A stretch of DNA of 64,000 bases from Corynebacterium comes (GTDB taxonomy: Bacteria > Actinomycetota > Actinomycetes > Mycobacteriales > Mycobacteriaceae), in assembly GCF_009734405.1 (NCBI RefSeq), contig NZ_CP046453.1:124001-188000 (forward strand). The letters run 5' to 3'. Position 1 is the stretch's first letter. Every line of letters starts with the position of its first letter. The notes beneath the pieces were generated by a model that had not been told where the DNA came from, ran no database searches, and saw nothing but the letters and a program-made list of their open reading frames with translations. The position numbers and the translations under genes were made by a program. Below are positions 40,129-49,453 of the stretch, in pieces.

Positions 40129-43100
40129 GTATCCATCCGGGCCAGTACCGGCTCTCCCGTATCCAGCTGATCAACTGGGGCACCTTCGAGGGCAGCGTGG
40201 ACATTCCCGTGGCCCGGGAGGGTTTCCTGGTCACCGGTGGTTCCGGGTCAGGTAAATCCACTCTCATCGACGCCGTGACCGCCGTCCTCCTGCCCGGTGA
40301 TCGAGTGCGTTTCAACGCCGCCGCCCAGGCGAACACCCCGCGGGGCAAGGGACGCAACCTCGTCTCCTACATCCGTGGCGCGTGGCGCTCGCGCGAGGAC
40401 CATGCGTCCGGCACCGTGGTGGCCACCTACCTGCGTCCGAAAGCCACCTACTCGGTGGTGGGACTCACCTATGACGATGGGGACGGTGGCGCCCACACCC
40501 TGGTGGCCATGTTCTATCTGAAATCGGGGCACAACTCACCGGCCGAGGTCTCGCGTTTCTACGGGCTCTTCCCCGGGGATCAGACGGCCTATGACCTTGT
40601 GGAGTACCTGGGCAGCGGCATCGACAAACGGCGGATCAAAGCAACACACAAGAAGGCCACCTTCTCGGAGAACCACTCGGTGTTCGCGGGCAAGTTCCGG
40701 CAGCGCCTGGGTATCGCCAGTGAAGAGACCCAGTACCTGCTCCACCGGGCGCAGTCCGCGAAGGATCTGCAGAGCCTGGACGATCTCTTCCGGGACTACA
40801 TGCTGGAGGAACCCGGCACCTTCGGATTCGCGGACACCGCCGTCGAACAGTTCCGGGATCTGGAGGGCGCCTACGAGAAAGTTGAGGACATCAAATCCCA
40901 GGTTGCGGCGCTGGAGCCGCTGGTGGGGCTGCAGCATAAGAAAGGGGAGGCACAGAAGGCCAGGGAACACACGACGGCGCTCAAACGTGCCCTGCGGACG
41001 GTGGGCAACCGCATCAAACGCGATGAACAGGAGGTGCTGGTCCGCCGGTTCACGGTCGAACACGATGAAGCCTCCTCCAGGTTGGAGTCCGCGGCTAAAC
41101 GTCTCACCCATGTGCGGGAGATGGAGCGCTTCGCCCGCGATGCGGTGGAGGACACCCTCGGCGCGAAACACGGCGAGTTGAGCGCGCGCCGGGAAGCGGC
41201 GGCGGACAATGCCGAACGCACCGAGGCTCACCGGGCGCGGTTGGTGGACGCCGTGGAGGGGATCGGGGGACAGGCGCCCGAGTCGGCGGAGGATTTTCTG
41301 GTGCTCAGCAATGCTGCCCGGGTGATCACCGATGAGTACCCCGCTGCCCGGGCTGAACTCGAGGCCGCCAGCCAGGAGGCCGTCGCCGCCCGCACACGGG
41401 CGGCGGATGAGCACGAGGCTGCGGACCGCGAGTTGAGGGCACTGAGCCGGGGTACCAGCAACATCGACTCCCGCCTGCTGGAGGTCCGCGAACGGATGTG
41501 CCAGGACCTGGGCCTCAACCTCCGGGACGTCCCTTTCGCCGGTGAACTCATCGATCCGGTGGATCCGGAGTGGGAGCCGGTGGTTCAGCGGCTGCTGGGT
41601 GGCCTGGCCGCCACCCTGCTCGTCGAGAGCGGTATCCTCCCCCGCATCCGGGAGTGGATCCATGCCGAACATCTGGGCACGAGGCTGGTGGTCAGTGGTG
41701 TGCGCACGGGGGACGACCATTCCTCCCCGCGTCTGGCGCATAACGCCCTGCCGCGGAAGGTGAATGTCATCGCCTCTCCTTTCCAGGGCTGGCTCCAGGT
41801 GGAACTGGGCCGTAACCACAACATTCTGTGCGTGAACGGTCCGGCGGAACTGGCGGAACTCGGCCCCCGTGATGCCGGGGTGACCATCCGGGGGCTTCGC
41901 AGGTTCGCCCAGCGCACCGGAGATTCGACGGAGCGGCTGGAGAAGGACGACCGCCGACGGCTGGGGGACCGCTCCTCCTACCGCCTCGGATCCACCAACC
42001 ACGACAAGATCGAGCTGCTGCGCCAACAGGTCAAGCAGACGGACGGGAAGATGCAGGCCGCGATCCACCGGCAGCAGGAGGCCAAGACACGGATCGATGC
42101 ACTGGACAGAGAACTCCGGGCCGCCGAGCTGATCCTGTCCACCTCCTGGGCCCAGGTGAACACGGCGGTAGCCAGGCAGGCGGTGGCTGACCTCGACCGG
42201 TCCCTGCAGGAGCTGCAGACCACCCCGGAGGCGGCGGAACTCTCGGCCCGTCTGCAGACGGCAGCGGCGGAGCTGGCTGAGGCGGAGGCTCAGTGGACGC
42301 AGGCACACCGTGACGAATCGGTCACCGCCAACCAGCAGGACAGCGCCCGAAAAGAACTGGAAAGCCTGCGGCAGATCCCGGAAGCAGAGGTCGAGGATGC
42401 CGTCGCCCGGGAGCTGGAGACCCGCCTCACCGATGCCACCCGGCGGATCCACGCCGGAAACGTCGACGAGCGGAGCAACATGCTCCGGGAGGAGCTGGAT
42501 TCCGAGATCGCCGGTTTTGATTCGACCCTGAGCCGGGCGAACACCCAGATCACTTCGACCTTGAGCAGCTACCTGCAGAAATGGCCGGCTGAACAGGCCG
42601 ATCTACTACCTCAGCCCGAGTATCTCGGGGAGGCGCTCAACCGCCTGGGTGCGCTGCGGGGCGATCGGCTGGCGGAGTTCACCTCGAAGTTCCTCGGTCT
42701 GATGAACGACATGTCCACCCGCAACCTGGGTCAGATCGCGCGCGCACTGCGCAATGCCCGACGGGAGATCGAGGAACGGATCGACCCGATCAACCGTTCC
42801 CTTGAGCGCTCCGAGTTCAACACCGACCGTTTCCTGCACATCCAGGTCCGCGACCGGCGCGGGGAGGTGGTCCAGGAATTCCAGCGTGACCTCGACGACG
42901 CCATCAGCGGCGGACTGAGCACCAACGACGAGAAGCAGGCTTTCGCCCGCTACCAGGTCATCGCCCGGATCATCCGTCGCGTGGGTTCGAAGGATTCCGC
43001 GGACATCCGCTGGCGGAACCTGGTCCTGGACACCCGCCGGCACGTCAGCTTCATCGGTCTGGAACGTGACAAGGAGGGCAGGACCATCAACACCTACGTC

Positions 43101-43442
43101 GATTCCACCTCCCTGTCCGGCGGTCAGGCCCAGAAACTGGTGTTCTTCTGCCTGGCTGCCGCCCTGCGTTATCAGCTGGCGGAACCCGGTGCGCAGTACC
43201 CGACCTTTGCCACCGTCATCCTGGACGAGGCCTTCGACCGTGCTGATCCGGCCTTCACCCGCCAGACCATGGACGTGTTCGCCAGCTTCGGTTTCCACAT
43301 GGTGCTGGCCACCCCGCTGAAGCTGATCCAGACCCTGGGCAGCTATGTCGGAGCGACCATCGTGGTCAGCTACCGGGAGGCGCCAGATGAACAGGGTGAG
43401 ATCCGCGGTACCTCGCGACTGTCCCGGATTGAAGCGGTCTGA
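40125..43442 (+). CDS. jetC: Wadjet SMC-like ATPase JetC / MksB
   Basis: SMC/Rad50-like ATPase of 1105 residues, the motor that extrudes plasmid DNA. Walker A is GGSGSGKST (38-46); the ABC signature SLSGGQAQK lies near residue 996 and Walker B with ILDEAFDRAD near 1031, so head halves stand at both ends of the chain. Between them are two long coiled-coil arms (for example EHEAADRELRALSR, RQQEAKTRIDALDRELRAAE) and a hinge-like centre (about 470-600). All ATPase motifs are intact. Confidence 0.95.
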   Translation: MSIHPGQYRLSRIQLINWGTFEGSVDIPVAREGFLVTGGSGSGKSTLIDAVTAVLLPGDRVRFNAAAQANTPRGKGRNLVSYIRGAWRSREDHASGTVVATYLRPKATYSVVGLTYDDGDGGAHTLVAMFYLKSGHNSPAEVSRFYGLFPGDQTAYDLVEYLGSGIDKRRIKATHKKATFSENHSVFAGKFRQRLGIASEETQYLLHRAQSAKDLQSLDDLFRDYMLEEPGTFGFADTAVEQFRDLEGAYEKVEDIKSQVAALEPLVGLQHKKGEAQKAREHTTALKRALRTVGNRIKRDEQEVLVRRFTVEHDEASSRLESAAKRLTHVREMERFARDAVEDTLGAKHGELSARREAAADNAERTEAHRARLVDAVEGIGGQAPESAEDFLVLSNAARVITDEYPAARAELEAASQEAVAARTRAADEHEAADRELRALSRGTSNIDSRLLEVRERMCQDLGLNLRDVPFAGELIDPVDPEWEPVVQRLLGGLAATLLVESGILPRIREWIHAEHLGTRLVVSGVRTGDDHSSPRLAHNALPRKVNVIASPFQGWLQVELGRNHNILCVNGPAELAELGPRDAGVTIRGLRRFAQRTGDSTERLEKDDRRRLGDRSSYRLGSTNHDKIELLRQQVKQTDGKMQAAIHRQQEAKTRIDALDRELRAAELILSTSWAQVNTAVARQAVADLDRSLQELQTTPEAAELSARLQTAAAELAEAEAQWTQAHRDESVTANQQDSARKELESLRQIPEAEVEDAVARELETRLTDATRRIHAGNVDERSNMLREELDSEIAGFDSTLSRANTQITSTLSSYLQKWPAEQADLLPQPEYLGEALNRLGALRGDRLAEFTSKFLGLMNDMSTRNLGQIARALRNARREIEERIDPINRSLERSEFNTDRFLHIQVRDRRGEVVQEFQRDLDDAISGGLSTNDEKQAFARYQVIARIIRRVGSKDSADIRWRNLVLDTRRHVSFIGLERDKEGRTINTYVDSTSLSGGQAQKLVFFCLAAALRYQLAEPGAQYPTFATVILDEAFDRADPAFTRQTMDVFASFGFHMVLATPLKLIQTLGSYVGATIVVSYREAPDEQGEIRGTSRLSRIEAV

Positions 43443-43443
43443 C

Positions 43444-44556
43444 GTGCTCTCGCTTATCGAAGCCCGCGCCCGCGCCCTCCGTTTCCTACGCTCCCGTGAG
43501 CGTGAGCTGCTGGCCGGGGATTTTGAGGGTTACGGCTTTCCCCTGCGGCCACCCACGGCGGCCCAGGCTGCGGCAGATGAGCCTGCCGTCAAGGAGTTCA
43601 CCCGCCAGTGGCAGGAAGTGGCGGGCGTGGAGGTCGCGGTGCGCAACTGGTCCTCCGTCGGCCTCGGTCGGCAGAATATCCCGGTCCGGCTGCACCTGGA
43701 CACGGTGGACGCCCTGGTGGACTTCACCGGACACCGGTCGGAATGGGAGGACCTGGTTCAGCGTCGGGATCTGCTTGCCTCGGTAGTGGGCTCCCTCGCC
43801 CCGGTGGTTGCCGCGCTACCTCTGTGGAAGGGGGTGCCGGAGATGGATCTTCATCTGGCGGGCGAGGTGGTCGACTGGTTCGAGGCCCATCCGGCATCCG
43901 GTGTCCCTCCCCGTGCTGTGGCGGTGGAGGGCGTGCACACCAAATGGCTGGAGCGGCACCGGCCACTGGTGGAGACCCTGCTGGCGGGGCGCCGGGGCGA
44001 GATGGGGCGGGCGGAGCTCGGCCTGGCGGCTCCCACTCCCCGGGTCCGTCTGCGGTTCCACCTCTCGGACGCACCTGCCGGGCTGGCGGACGTGGAGATT
44101 CCGGTCGTTGATCTTGCTTCGTTGCCTGTACCCCGGGCAGTGGTGATGGTGGAGAACCTCGAGTCATTTCTCGCGCTGCCCACCCGGCCGGGTGTGGTCC
44201 TGGCCTGGGGTGGGGGCTACCGGGCTGCTGACATCGTGCGCGCGCCCTACTTCGCCGATAGCCCCCTCATCTACTGGGGTGATCTGGACGCCGACGGTTA
44301 CGGGATCCTCGACGCTGTCCGGTCCGCGGTGCCTTCCGTCCGCTCGGTGCTCATGGACCGGGACACGGTGACGCGGTGGCAGCGTTTCGGGGTGGCCGAC
44401 CGGGACTTCCAGGGCCGCCTGTATTTCCACCTGACAGACTCCGAGCTCGCGGGCCTGGACGCGCTGATCGAGGCCGGACACCTGCGTATCGAGCAGGAGC
44501 GGATCCGTTTCGATGTCGCGGTGGCGGCGGTGGATGATGCGCTGACCAGGCTTTAA
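43444..44556 (+). CDS. jetD: Wadjet nuclease JetD / MksG (DUF3322-DUF2220)
   Basis: Topoisomerase VI-A-like nuclease subunit of 370 residues that cuts the extruded plasmid. The N-terminal DUF3322 arm opens with LSLIEARARALRFLRSRERELLAG; the C-terminal DUF2220 Toprim fold shows the metal-binding Glu in VVMVENLESFL and the DxD pair in IYWGDLDADGYGIL. The GTG at 43444 lies one base after the jetC stop; a longer frame to 43345 would overlap jetC. All four subunits are present and unbroken, so the system should be functional. Confidence 0.92.
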   Translation: MLSLIEARARALRFLRSRERELLAGDFEGYGFPLRPPTAAQAAADEPAVKEFTRQWQEVAGVEVAVRNWSSVGLGRQNIPVRLHLDTVDALVDFTGHRSEWEDLVQRRDLLASVVGSLAPVVAALPLWKGVPEMDLHLAGEVVDWFEAHPASGVPPRAVAVEGVHTKWLERHRPLVETLLAGRRGEMGRAELGLAAPTPRVRLRFHLSDAPAGLADVEIPVVDLASLPVPRAVVMVENLESFLALPTRPGVVLAWGGGYRAADIVRAPYFADSPLIYWGDLDADGYGILDAVRSAVPSVRSVLMDRDTVTRWQRFGVADRDFQGRLYFHLTDSELAGLDALIEAGHLRIEQERIRFDVAVAAVDDALTRL

Positions 44557-44557
44557 G

Positions 44558-44650
44558 CGGTTAGATGTCTACACCCTCGGGGACATCAACGACGGCTACC
44601 GCCGCCTCAGGGAGGGCTCGGTGTCGCGGTTGGTGGTGGTGAACCCGTGA
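44558..44650 (+). pseudogene. 3' remnant of a zinc-type alcohol dehydrogenase gene
   Basis: Directly after jetD an open stretch of 30 codons encodes YTLGDINDGYRRLREG, then SVSRLVVVNP and a stop. This is the usual C-terminal end of MDR alcohol dehydrogenases (helix xLxDINxAYxxLxxG, then a beta strand ending VVxP). No start codon or other part of the gene is present, so it looks like a scar left when the defence cassette was inserted. Confidence 0.6.
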
Positions 44651-44932
44651 CCGGTGCTTCTCGACGCCCCGATGGTCCCCCCGCCGCGCCTGTGTCGGAC
44701 ACCGGGAGCGGGTCAGCGGCCGACTTCTGACACCCCCGGCACCCCCGGAATTCTCGTTGGGCGACGGCCGCCTCCGTTGATTGTCCGTGGTCCGAGGGTC
44801 GTCGGCCAGGGCCGTAGATGTGATACATAACTCTTATAGGGAACGTGGGTTGCGCCCCGCACATTAAAGATAGTTTCATTGGGACATGACGCGTATTCCC
44901 ATGCCCGCGGACGCCGAACAGCGGGGCAGATG
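44651..44932. other. Intergenic region without a gene
   Basis: No supportable gene on either strand. The first 110 bases are GC-rich. The second half is AT-rich from about 44815, which suits the TRAP operon promoter; no clear -35/-10 pair was found. Also present is the small palindrome listed separately. Confidence 0.5.
44818..44828. promoter_or_regulatory. Short palindrome, possible GntR-type operator of the TRAP genes
   Basis: ATGT-GAT-ACAT is a perfect 4-bp arm palindrome 105 bases before the TRAP operon. Its form is like operators of GntR-family regulators of carboxylate uptake, but no regulator gene is nearby. Confidence 0.3.
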
Positions 44933-46003
44933 ATGAGAACCCCACCGAGGCACCCCCGTGCCGGCCTTCGACGCAGACCTCTCGCGGCCACCATGGCGGT
45001 CGTCCTGTCGCTCGGACTGGCCGCCTGCGCCGATCTGGGCGGACTGGATCTGGAGACCGTCGGCGCCCCCGACAAGACCACCTACGTCAAACTCGCCCTC
45101 AACCAGTCCGAGAGCCACCCCAGCTACATCGCGCTCCAGGGGCTCTCGGAACGCTTCGAGGAGCGGACCGACGGCCGCTGGAACATCGAGATCTTCCCCA
45201 ATGAGCAGCTGGGCTCGCAGCAGGAGGTCCTGCAGTTCGTGAAGTCGAGCGCCATCGAGATGGCGATCGTCTCGGGCACTCAGCTGGAGAACCTGAACAA
45301 GGATTTCCAGGTCCTCAACATGCCCACCACGTTCGGCTCGGTGGATCATCAGATGTCGGTGGTCCGCGACCAGGACCTGATCAAGCCGCTGTTCTCCAGC
45401 CTCGAGGACAGCGACAACATCTCCGTCATCGGCGGATTCACGCAGGGCACCCGCAGCATCTACACCAAGGACGCCCCGGTGACCACACCCGAGGATCTCG
45501 CCGGCCAGAAGATCCGCGTCCAGGAATCCGACATGCACATCCGCATGATCCAGCTCATGGGTGGATCCGCCACCCCGCTGTCCTACGGCGAGGTCTACAC
45601 CGCCATCCAGTCCGGCGTGCTGGACGGCGCCGAAAACAACGAGGTCAGCTACGTCACCCAGAACCACAACGAAGTGGCGCCCTTCTGGAGCAGCACCAAT
45701 CACCTCGTGGGACTGGACTACATGGTCATGCGCCATGACCTGCTCGAGGCGATGAACGAGCAGGACCGCGGGCTTTTCCTCGAGGAGTGGGACAGGACCA
45801 TGGCAGAGCACACCGACCTGTGGGCGGAGGAGACCGAGCAGGCCATCGCGGAGGCGAAGGCTGAGGGGGCGACGTTCACCGACGTCGACAAGCAGGCCTT
45901 CGACGAGGCCCTCGCACCGATCCGCGACGAGTTCCTCACCACCGATTTCCAGCGCGACCTCTTCGAGAAGGTCCGCGCCGCCGACCAGGACCAGGGGGAA
46001 TGA
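44933..46003 (+). CDS. dctP: TRAP transporter substrate-binding lipoprotein DctP
   Basis: Extracytoplasmic solute receptor of 356 residues. The signal helix ends in the lipobox LGLAAC (Cys32), so the protein is membrane-anchored, as usual for Gram-positive TRAP receptors. The mature part has the DctP pattern: VKLALNQSESHPSYIALQGLSERFEERTDGRWNIEIFPNEQLGSQQEVLQ, then GFTQGTRSIYTKDAPVTTPEDLAGQKIRVQES. The Arg of the IRVQES block normally binds a substrate carboxylate, so an organic or sugar acid is expected. ATG 44930 is an equally possible start. Confidence 0.88.
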   Translation: MRTPPRHPRAGLRRRPLAATMAVVLSLGLAACADLGGLDLETVGAPDKTTYVKLALNQSESHPSYIALQGLSERFEERTDGRWNIEIFPNEQLGSQQEVLQFVKSSAIEMAIVSGTQLENLNKDFQVLNMPTTFGSVDHQMSVVRDQDLIKPLFSSLEDSDNISVIGGFTQGTRSIYTKDAPVTTPEDLAGQKIRVQESDMHIRMIQLMGGSATPLSYGEVYTAIQSGVLDGAENNEVSYVTQNHNEVAPFWSSTNHLVGLDYMVMRHDLLEAMNEQDRGLFLEEWDRTMAEHTDLWAEETEQAIAEAKAEGATFTDVDKQAFDEALAPIRDEFLTTDFQRDLFEKVRAADQDQGE

Positions 46004-46007
46004 GACC

Positions 46008-46577
46008 ATGACCGCATTCAAAGGTGCCCTCTCGAAGTTCCTGGGGATTGTCAGCGTGATTCTCTTCGCCGTCCTGGTGCTGGTGACCACCTGGCAGGTG
46101 TTCACCAGGCAGGCACTCAATGACCCGTCGACCTGGTCGGAAGAGCTGTCGAAGATCCTCTTCGTCTGGCTCTCCTTCGTCGGCTCGGCCTTCCTCTTCG
46201 GCGAGCGCGGCCACATCGCCGTCGACTTCCTCGCCCGTCGTTTCCGCACCAGTGTGCAGAAGATCCTGGCCTCGTTCGTCCAGGTGGTCATCCTCTTCTT
46301 CGCGCTCGTGGCGATGGTGTGGGGCGGTTATCTCGCCGCCTCGATCGCGTGGAGCCAGAACCTCACCGCCCTGCCGCTGGCCATCGGCTGGGTCTATGTG
46401 GTCATCCCGATCACGGGCGTATTCGTCGCCATTTTCGCTGTCATCGACCTCGTGGCGGTGCTCACGGACCGTGAGGAGCCTTACCCGGACATCGACGAGT
46501 CCGATGAACAACCCATGCACATGGAGGACGCGGCCGCCGAGAGCCGGATCGTCCTTGACGAAGGGACCCGGAAATGA
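46008..46577 (+). CDS. dctQ: TRAP transporter small permease DctQ
   Basis: Four-helix membrane subunit of 189 residues that forms the permease with DctM. Helices lie at about 12-32, 45-65, 85-107 and 125-147. The DctQ pattern VTTWQVFTRQALNDPSTWSEELSKILFVWLSFVGSAFLFGERGHIAVDF is clear. The C-terminal 35 residues are acidic and polar. It begins four bases after dctP and overlaps dctM by four (ATGA), so all three are one operon. Confidence 0.88.
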   Translation: MTAFKGALSKFLGIVSVILFAVLVLVTTWQVFTRQALNDPSTWSEELSKILFVWLSFVGSAFLFGERGHIAVDFLARRFRTSVQKILASFVQVVILFFALVAMVWGGYLAASIAWSQNLTALPLAIGWVYVVIPITGVFVAIFAVIDLVAVLTDREEPYPDIDESDEQPMHMEDAAAESRIVLDEGTRK

Positions 46578-47893
46578 TCCTCGCACCCGCGGCAGTCGCC
46601 GCGCTCATCCTCCTGGTCGGCATCGTCGTCCTCATCGCCGCCTCGGTCCCCATCGCCGTGGCCATCGGCGTGCCCTCCATGCTCGCCGCCATGGCAGTGC
46701 TCGGCCCGGAGAACGCCGCGCAGGCCGTGGCCCAGCGCATGTTCACCGGCACCAACTCCTTCAGCCTCCTGGCCATCCCCTTCTTCGTGCTGGCCGGCGC
46801 CCTGATGAACTCAGGTGGCATCGCCGCCCGGCTCATCGACGCCGCGAAAGTCCTCGTCGGGCGCATGCCAGCCTCGCTCGCGCAGACCAACATCGTGGCC
46901 AACGGCATGTTCGGCGCGGTCTCCGGCGCTGCCGTCGCGGCCGCCTCGGCCGTCGGCACCGTCATGACCCCGCGGATGCGTGAGGACGGCTACTCCCGCG
47001 CCTACTCGGCGGCCGTCAACGTCGCCTCCGCCCCCGCGGGCATGCTCATCCCCCCGTCGAACACCTTCATCGTCTACTCGCTGGTGTCCTCGACCTCAAT
47101 CGCCGCGCTGTTCATGGCCGGTGTCGGGCCGGGCCTGTTGTGGATCGTCGCCTGTCTCATCGTCGCCCTGCTCATGGCACGTCGGGAGAACTACCGACGC
47201 GACACCACCCACCCCGCGCTCTCGCTCGCGTTGCTGACGATCTGGCGGGCGGTGCCCTCCCTGCTGATGATCGTCATCGTCATCGGCGGCATCCTCGCGG
47301 GCTGGTTCACCCCGACCGAGTCGGCGGCCATCGCCGTCATCTACTGCCTGGTCCTCGGCTTCGCCTACCGCAACATCAGCGTCCGCGACCTGCCGGAGAT
47401 CCTCCTGCGCGCCACCCGCACCACCTCCATCGTGATGATGCTGGTCGCGGTGTCCTCCGCCCTGTCCTGGGTGATGGCGTTCGCCCGGATCCCGCAGATG
47501 ATCTCCTCCGGACTGCTGGCGGTGTCCGATTCCAGGGTGGTCATCCTGCTCATCATGATGTTCATCCTGCTGATCATCGGTACCTTCATGGACCCCACCC
47601 CGGCGATCCTCATCTTTGTGCCGATCTTCCTGCCCGTGGTCACCGAGCTCGGGGTCGACCCCGTCCACTTCGGCGCCATGGTGGTGATGAACCTGTCGGT
47701 CGGCGTGATCACCCCACCGGTGGGCAACGTCCTCTTCGTCGGCGCTCAGGTCGCGGGACTGCGCATTGAGACCGTGATCGCGAAGCTCTGGCCCTTCCTG
47801 GTGGCGATCATCATCGCGCTGTTCGTCGTGGTCTTCGTCCCGCAGATCTCCCTGTGGCTGCCGGAGACCATGGGGCTGATGTCGATGAACTGA
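46574..47893 (+). CDS. dctM: TRAP transporter large permease DctM
   Basis: Large membrane subunit of 439 residues with about twelve hydrophobic segments, driving sodium-coupled uptake. Family marks are IPFFVLAGALMNSGGIAARLI, NIVANGMFGAVSGAAVAAASAVGTVMTPRM, PAGMLIPPSNTFIVYSLVSSTSIAALFMAGVGPG and, near the end, MNLSVGVITPPVGNVLFVGAQVAGLR. No fusion with DctQ is seen. The chain runs to full length. Confidence 0.9.
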   Translation: MILAPAAVAALILLVGIVVLIAASVPIAVAIGVPSMLAAMAVLGPENAAQAVAQRMFTGTNSFSLLAIPFFVLAGALMNSGGIAARLIDAAKVLVGRMPASLAQTNIVANGMFGAVSGAAVAAASAVGTVMTPRMREDGYSRAYSAAVNVASAPAGMLIPPSNTFIVYSLVSSTSIAALFMAGVGPGLLWIVACLIVALLMARRENYRRDTTHPALSLALLTIWRAVPSLLMIVIVIGGILAGWFTPTESAAIAVIYCLVLGFAYRNISVRDLPEILLRATRTTSIVMMLVAVSSALSWVMAFARIPQMISSGLLAVSDSRVVILLIMMFILLIIGTFMDPTPAILIFVPIFLPVVTELGVDPVHFGAMVVMNLSVGVITPPVGNVLFVGAQVAGLRIETVIAKLWPFLVAIIIALFVVVFVPQISLWLPETMGLMSMN

Positions 47894-47913
47894 TGCGGCG
47901 GGTGGATCGTGGA

Positions 47914-47919
47914 TACTGT
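47914..47919 (+). promoter_or_regulatory. -10 hexamer of a leaderless promoter
   Basis: TACTGT, six bases before the ATG at 47926, gives the hydrolase gene its own transcript separate from the TRAP operon. Confidence 0.45.
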
Positions 47920-47925
47920 GAAACC

Positions 47926-48612
47926 ATGACCATCCGGAGCATTCCGATCCTGTTCATCGGCGGCAGCGGTCTGCCCGCCTGGATCTGGGACGACGTGCGC
48001 CACCACCTCGGCGACCGGCCCGGGGACCGGGTGGCGGCCCACCCGGCTTCGGGCGTGCGGGCCAGCCTGAACGAGTACGTCGACGCCGCGATCGAGTCCG
48101 CTCCGGCCGGGAAGTTCCTGATCGTGGCGCATTCCTCCGGGGGCGTGATCGCGGCGGAGGTGGCACGGCGTGTGCCCGAGCGCGTGGAAGGGCTCCTGGC
48201 TGTCAGCGCCGTCATTCCGGCTCCGGGCCGCTCCTTCATCCGGGATGTGCCGATCCCCAACCGGTGGATTCTCAGCGTGACGATGAGGTTGATGGGCACC
48301 CGCCCACCGGCCTCGGCAATCCGTCGCGGCCTGGCACACGGGCTCCCCGAGGAGATCACGGGGCGAGTCATCGAGGAGTTCGTGCCGGAATCGAGCCGCC
48401 TGTATCTGGATCGCACCGGTACCGGACCCTGGGAGATCAAGCGTGGTTACCTGTTCACCACTGCGGATCGTGAGCTTCCCCTGAAGCTCCAGCAACAGTC
48501 GGCACAGCGCCTCGGCGCCACCTGGACCGCAGAACTGCCCACCGGGCACCTGCCCATGATCGAGGATCCGCAAGGGATGGCGGGGGCGGTCGTCCGGTTC
48601 CTGGGGGAGTAG
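47926..48612 (+). CDS. Alpha/beta-hydrolase
   Basis: Hydrolase of 228 residues. The nucleophile elbow reads IVAHSSGGVIAAEVA (Ser near residue 67), the catalytic His is in LPTGHLPMIEDP, and the oxyanion strand is LFIGGSGLPAWIWDDV. The family resembles small actinobacterial alpha/beta-hydrolases related to HNL/methylesterases; the substrate is unknown. The ATG at 47926 is preferred to longer frames because a -10 box stands six bases before it. It is convergent with the thioesterase gene, 4 bases apart. Confidence 0.82.
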   Translation: MTIRSIPILFIGGSGLPAWIWDDVRHHLGDRPGDRVAAHPASGVRASLNEYVDAAIESAPAGKFLIVAHSSGGVIAAEVARRVPERVEGLLAVSAVIPAPGRSFIRDVPIPNRWILSVTMRLMGTRPPASAIRRGLAHGLPEEITGRVIEEFVPESSRLYLDRTGTGPWEIKRGYLFTTADRELPLKLQQQSAQRLGATWTAELPTGHLPMIEDPQGMAGAVVRFLGE

Positions 48613-48616
48613 GCGC

Positions 48617-49453
48617 TCAGGCCCCTTGAACCTTGTGCAGGGTCACCACTCCGTGAGTCGCGGCCTTACCGTCCGGGTTGAGTATGTGGGTTTCCACCGT
48701 CGCCACGGTCCGGGACCGGTGGATGACCTCCGCCGTGATCCTGGGGTTGCCGTCCACGATGCCGGGGCGGAGGTAGGACATGCGGATGGAGGCGGGAAGG
48801 AATTTCTCCGGCGAAGAGCCTCCGGAGGATTCGGCGGCCCGACGCGCGGCGAGTTCGGAGAAGGCCAGGCTGACCCCGCCGTGGAGGGTCCCCAGTACGT
48901 TCCGCATGCCTGGATCAGCACGGAGGAGGAACTCCCGGTGAGTCCCGTCCTGCCGGATGAGTTCCAGGTGGGAGTCGAGCGAGGTCAGCCACGTCGTCGC
49001 ATCCGCCGGAAGGCCCGCCGTCCGGTGAGGGGACTCGTCGCTGGGGAAGAACTTCACGCGCTGGCCGATGGTGGCGATCAGCTCCCCGCTGTCCGCGACC
49101 ACCCGGCCGCTGCTGAAGCCCCAGTCGCCGGCCACGTGGTCGACCTGCGCCGTGCAGACGATTTGTCGCATGTCGGCGCGGATGGGGGAGTGGAAGTCCA
49201 CGCTGATCTGCGAGCTGACGCCCCACTGGTCGTCGCCTCGGGCGGTGAGGACGGCGTAGGCGGTGACGTCGTCGACAAGCACACCGGTGGCTCCCTGATG
49301 GACTCCGGAACCGTCCTCCCGGAGCGCCCACGGACCCAGGCACATGGCGGCTCGGGCGGTGTTGCCCTCAACCATCACCGGTTGGATACCGAACGCCAGC
49401 TCCACGGGGCCGCGGTAGAAGGGGACCGGGTGGGTGGGGAAAAGCTCCTGCAC
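48617..49453 (-). CDS. Double-hotdog acyl-CoA thioesterase (PaaI-like)
   Basis: Protein of 278 residues with two hotdog modules. The first carries GVHQGATGVLVDDVTAYAVL, the second NVLGTLHGGVSLAFSELAARRA; both hold the helix and Gly/His or Asp positions used by PaaI-type thioesterases. The protein therefore probably hydrolyses an acyl-CoA, with one module perhaps inactive. GTG 49453 follows AAGGAG by seven bases and overlaps the stop of the short HsdM-like frame at TAGTG, so the two are coupled on the minus strand. Confidence 0.8.
   Translation of the reverse strand: MQELFPTHPVPFYRGPVELAFGIQPVMVEGNTARAAMCLGPWALREDGSGVHQGATGVLVDDVTAYAVLTARGDDQWGVSSQISVDFHSPIRADMRQIVCTAQVDHVAGDWGFSSGRVVADSGELIATIGQRVKFFPSDESPHRTAGLPADATTWLTSLDSHLELIRQDGTHREFLLRADPGMRNVLGTLHGGVSLAFSELAARRAAESSGGSSPEKFLPASIRMSYLRPGIVDGNPRITAEVIHRSRTVATVETHILNPDGKAATHGVVTLHKVQGA

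Noticed and set aside
36650..44650. Prophage or transposon carrying the Fic-Wadjet block.
   Set aside because: No integrase, transposase, phage structural gene or terminal inverted repeat is present; only the 40-bp direct repeats and the alcohol dehydrogenase scar mark the block.
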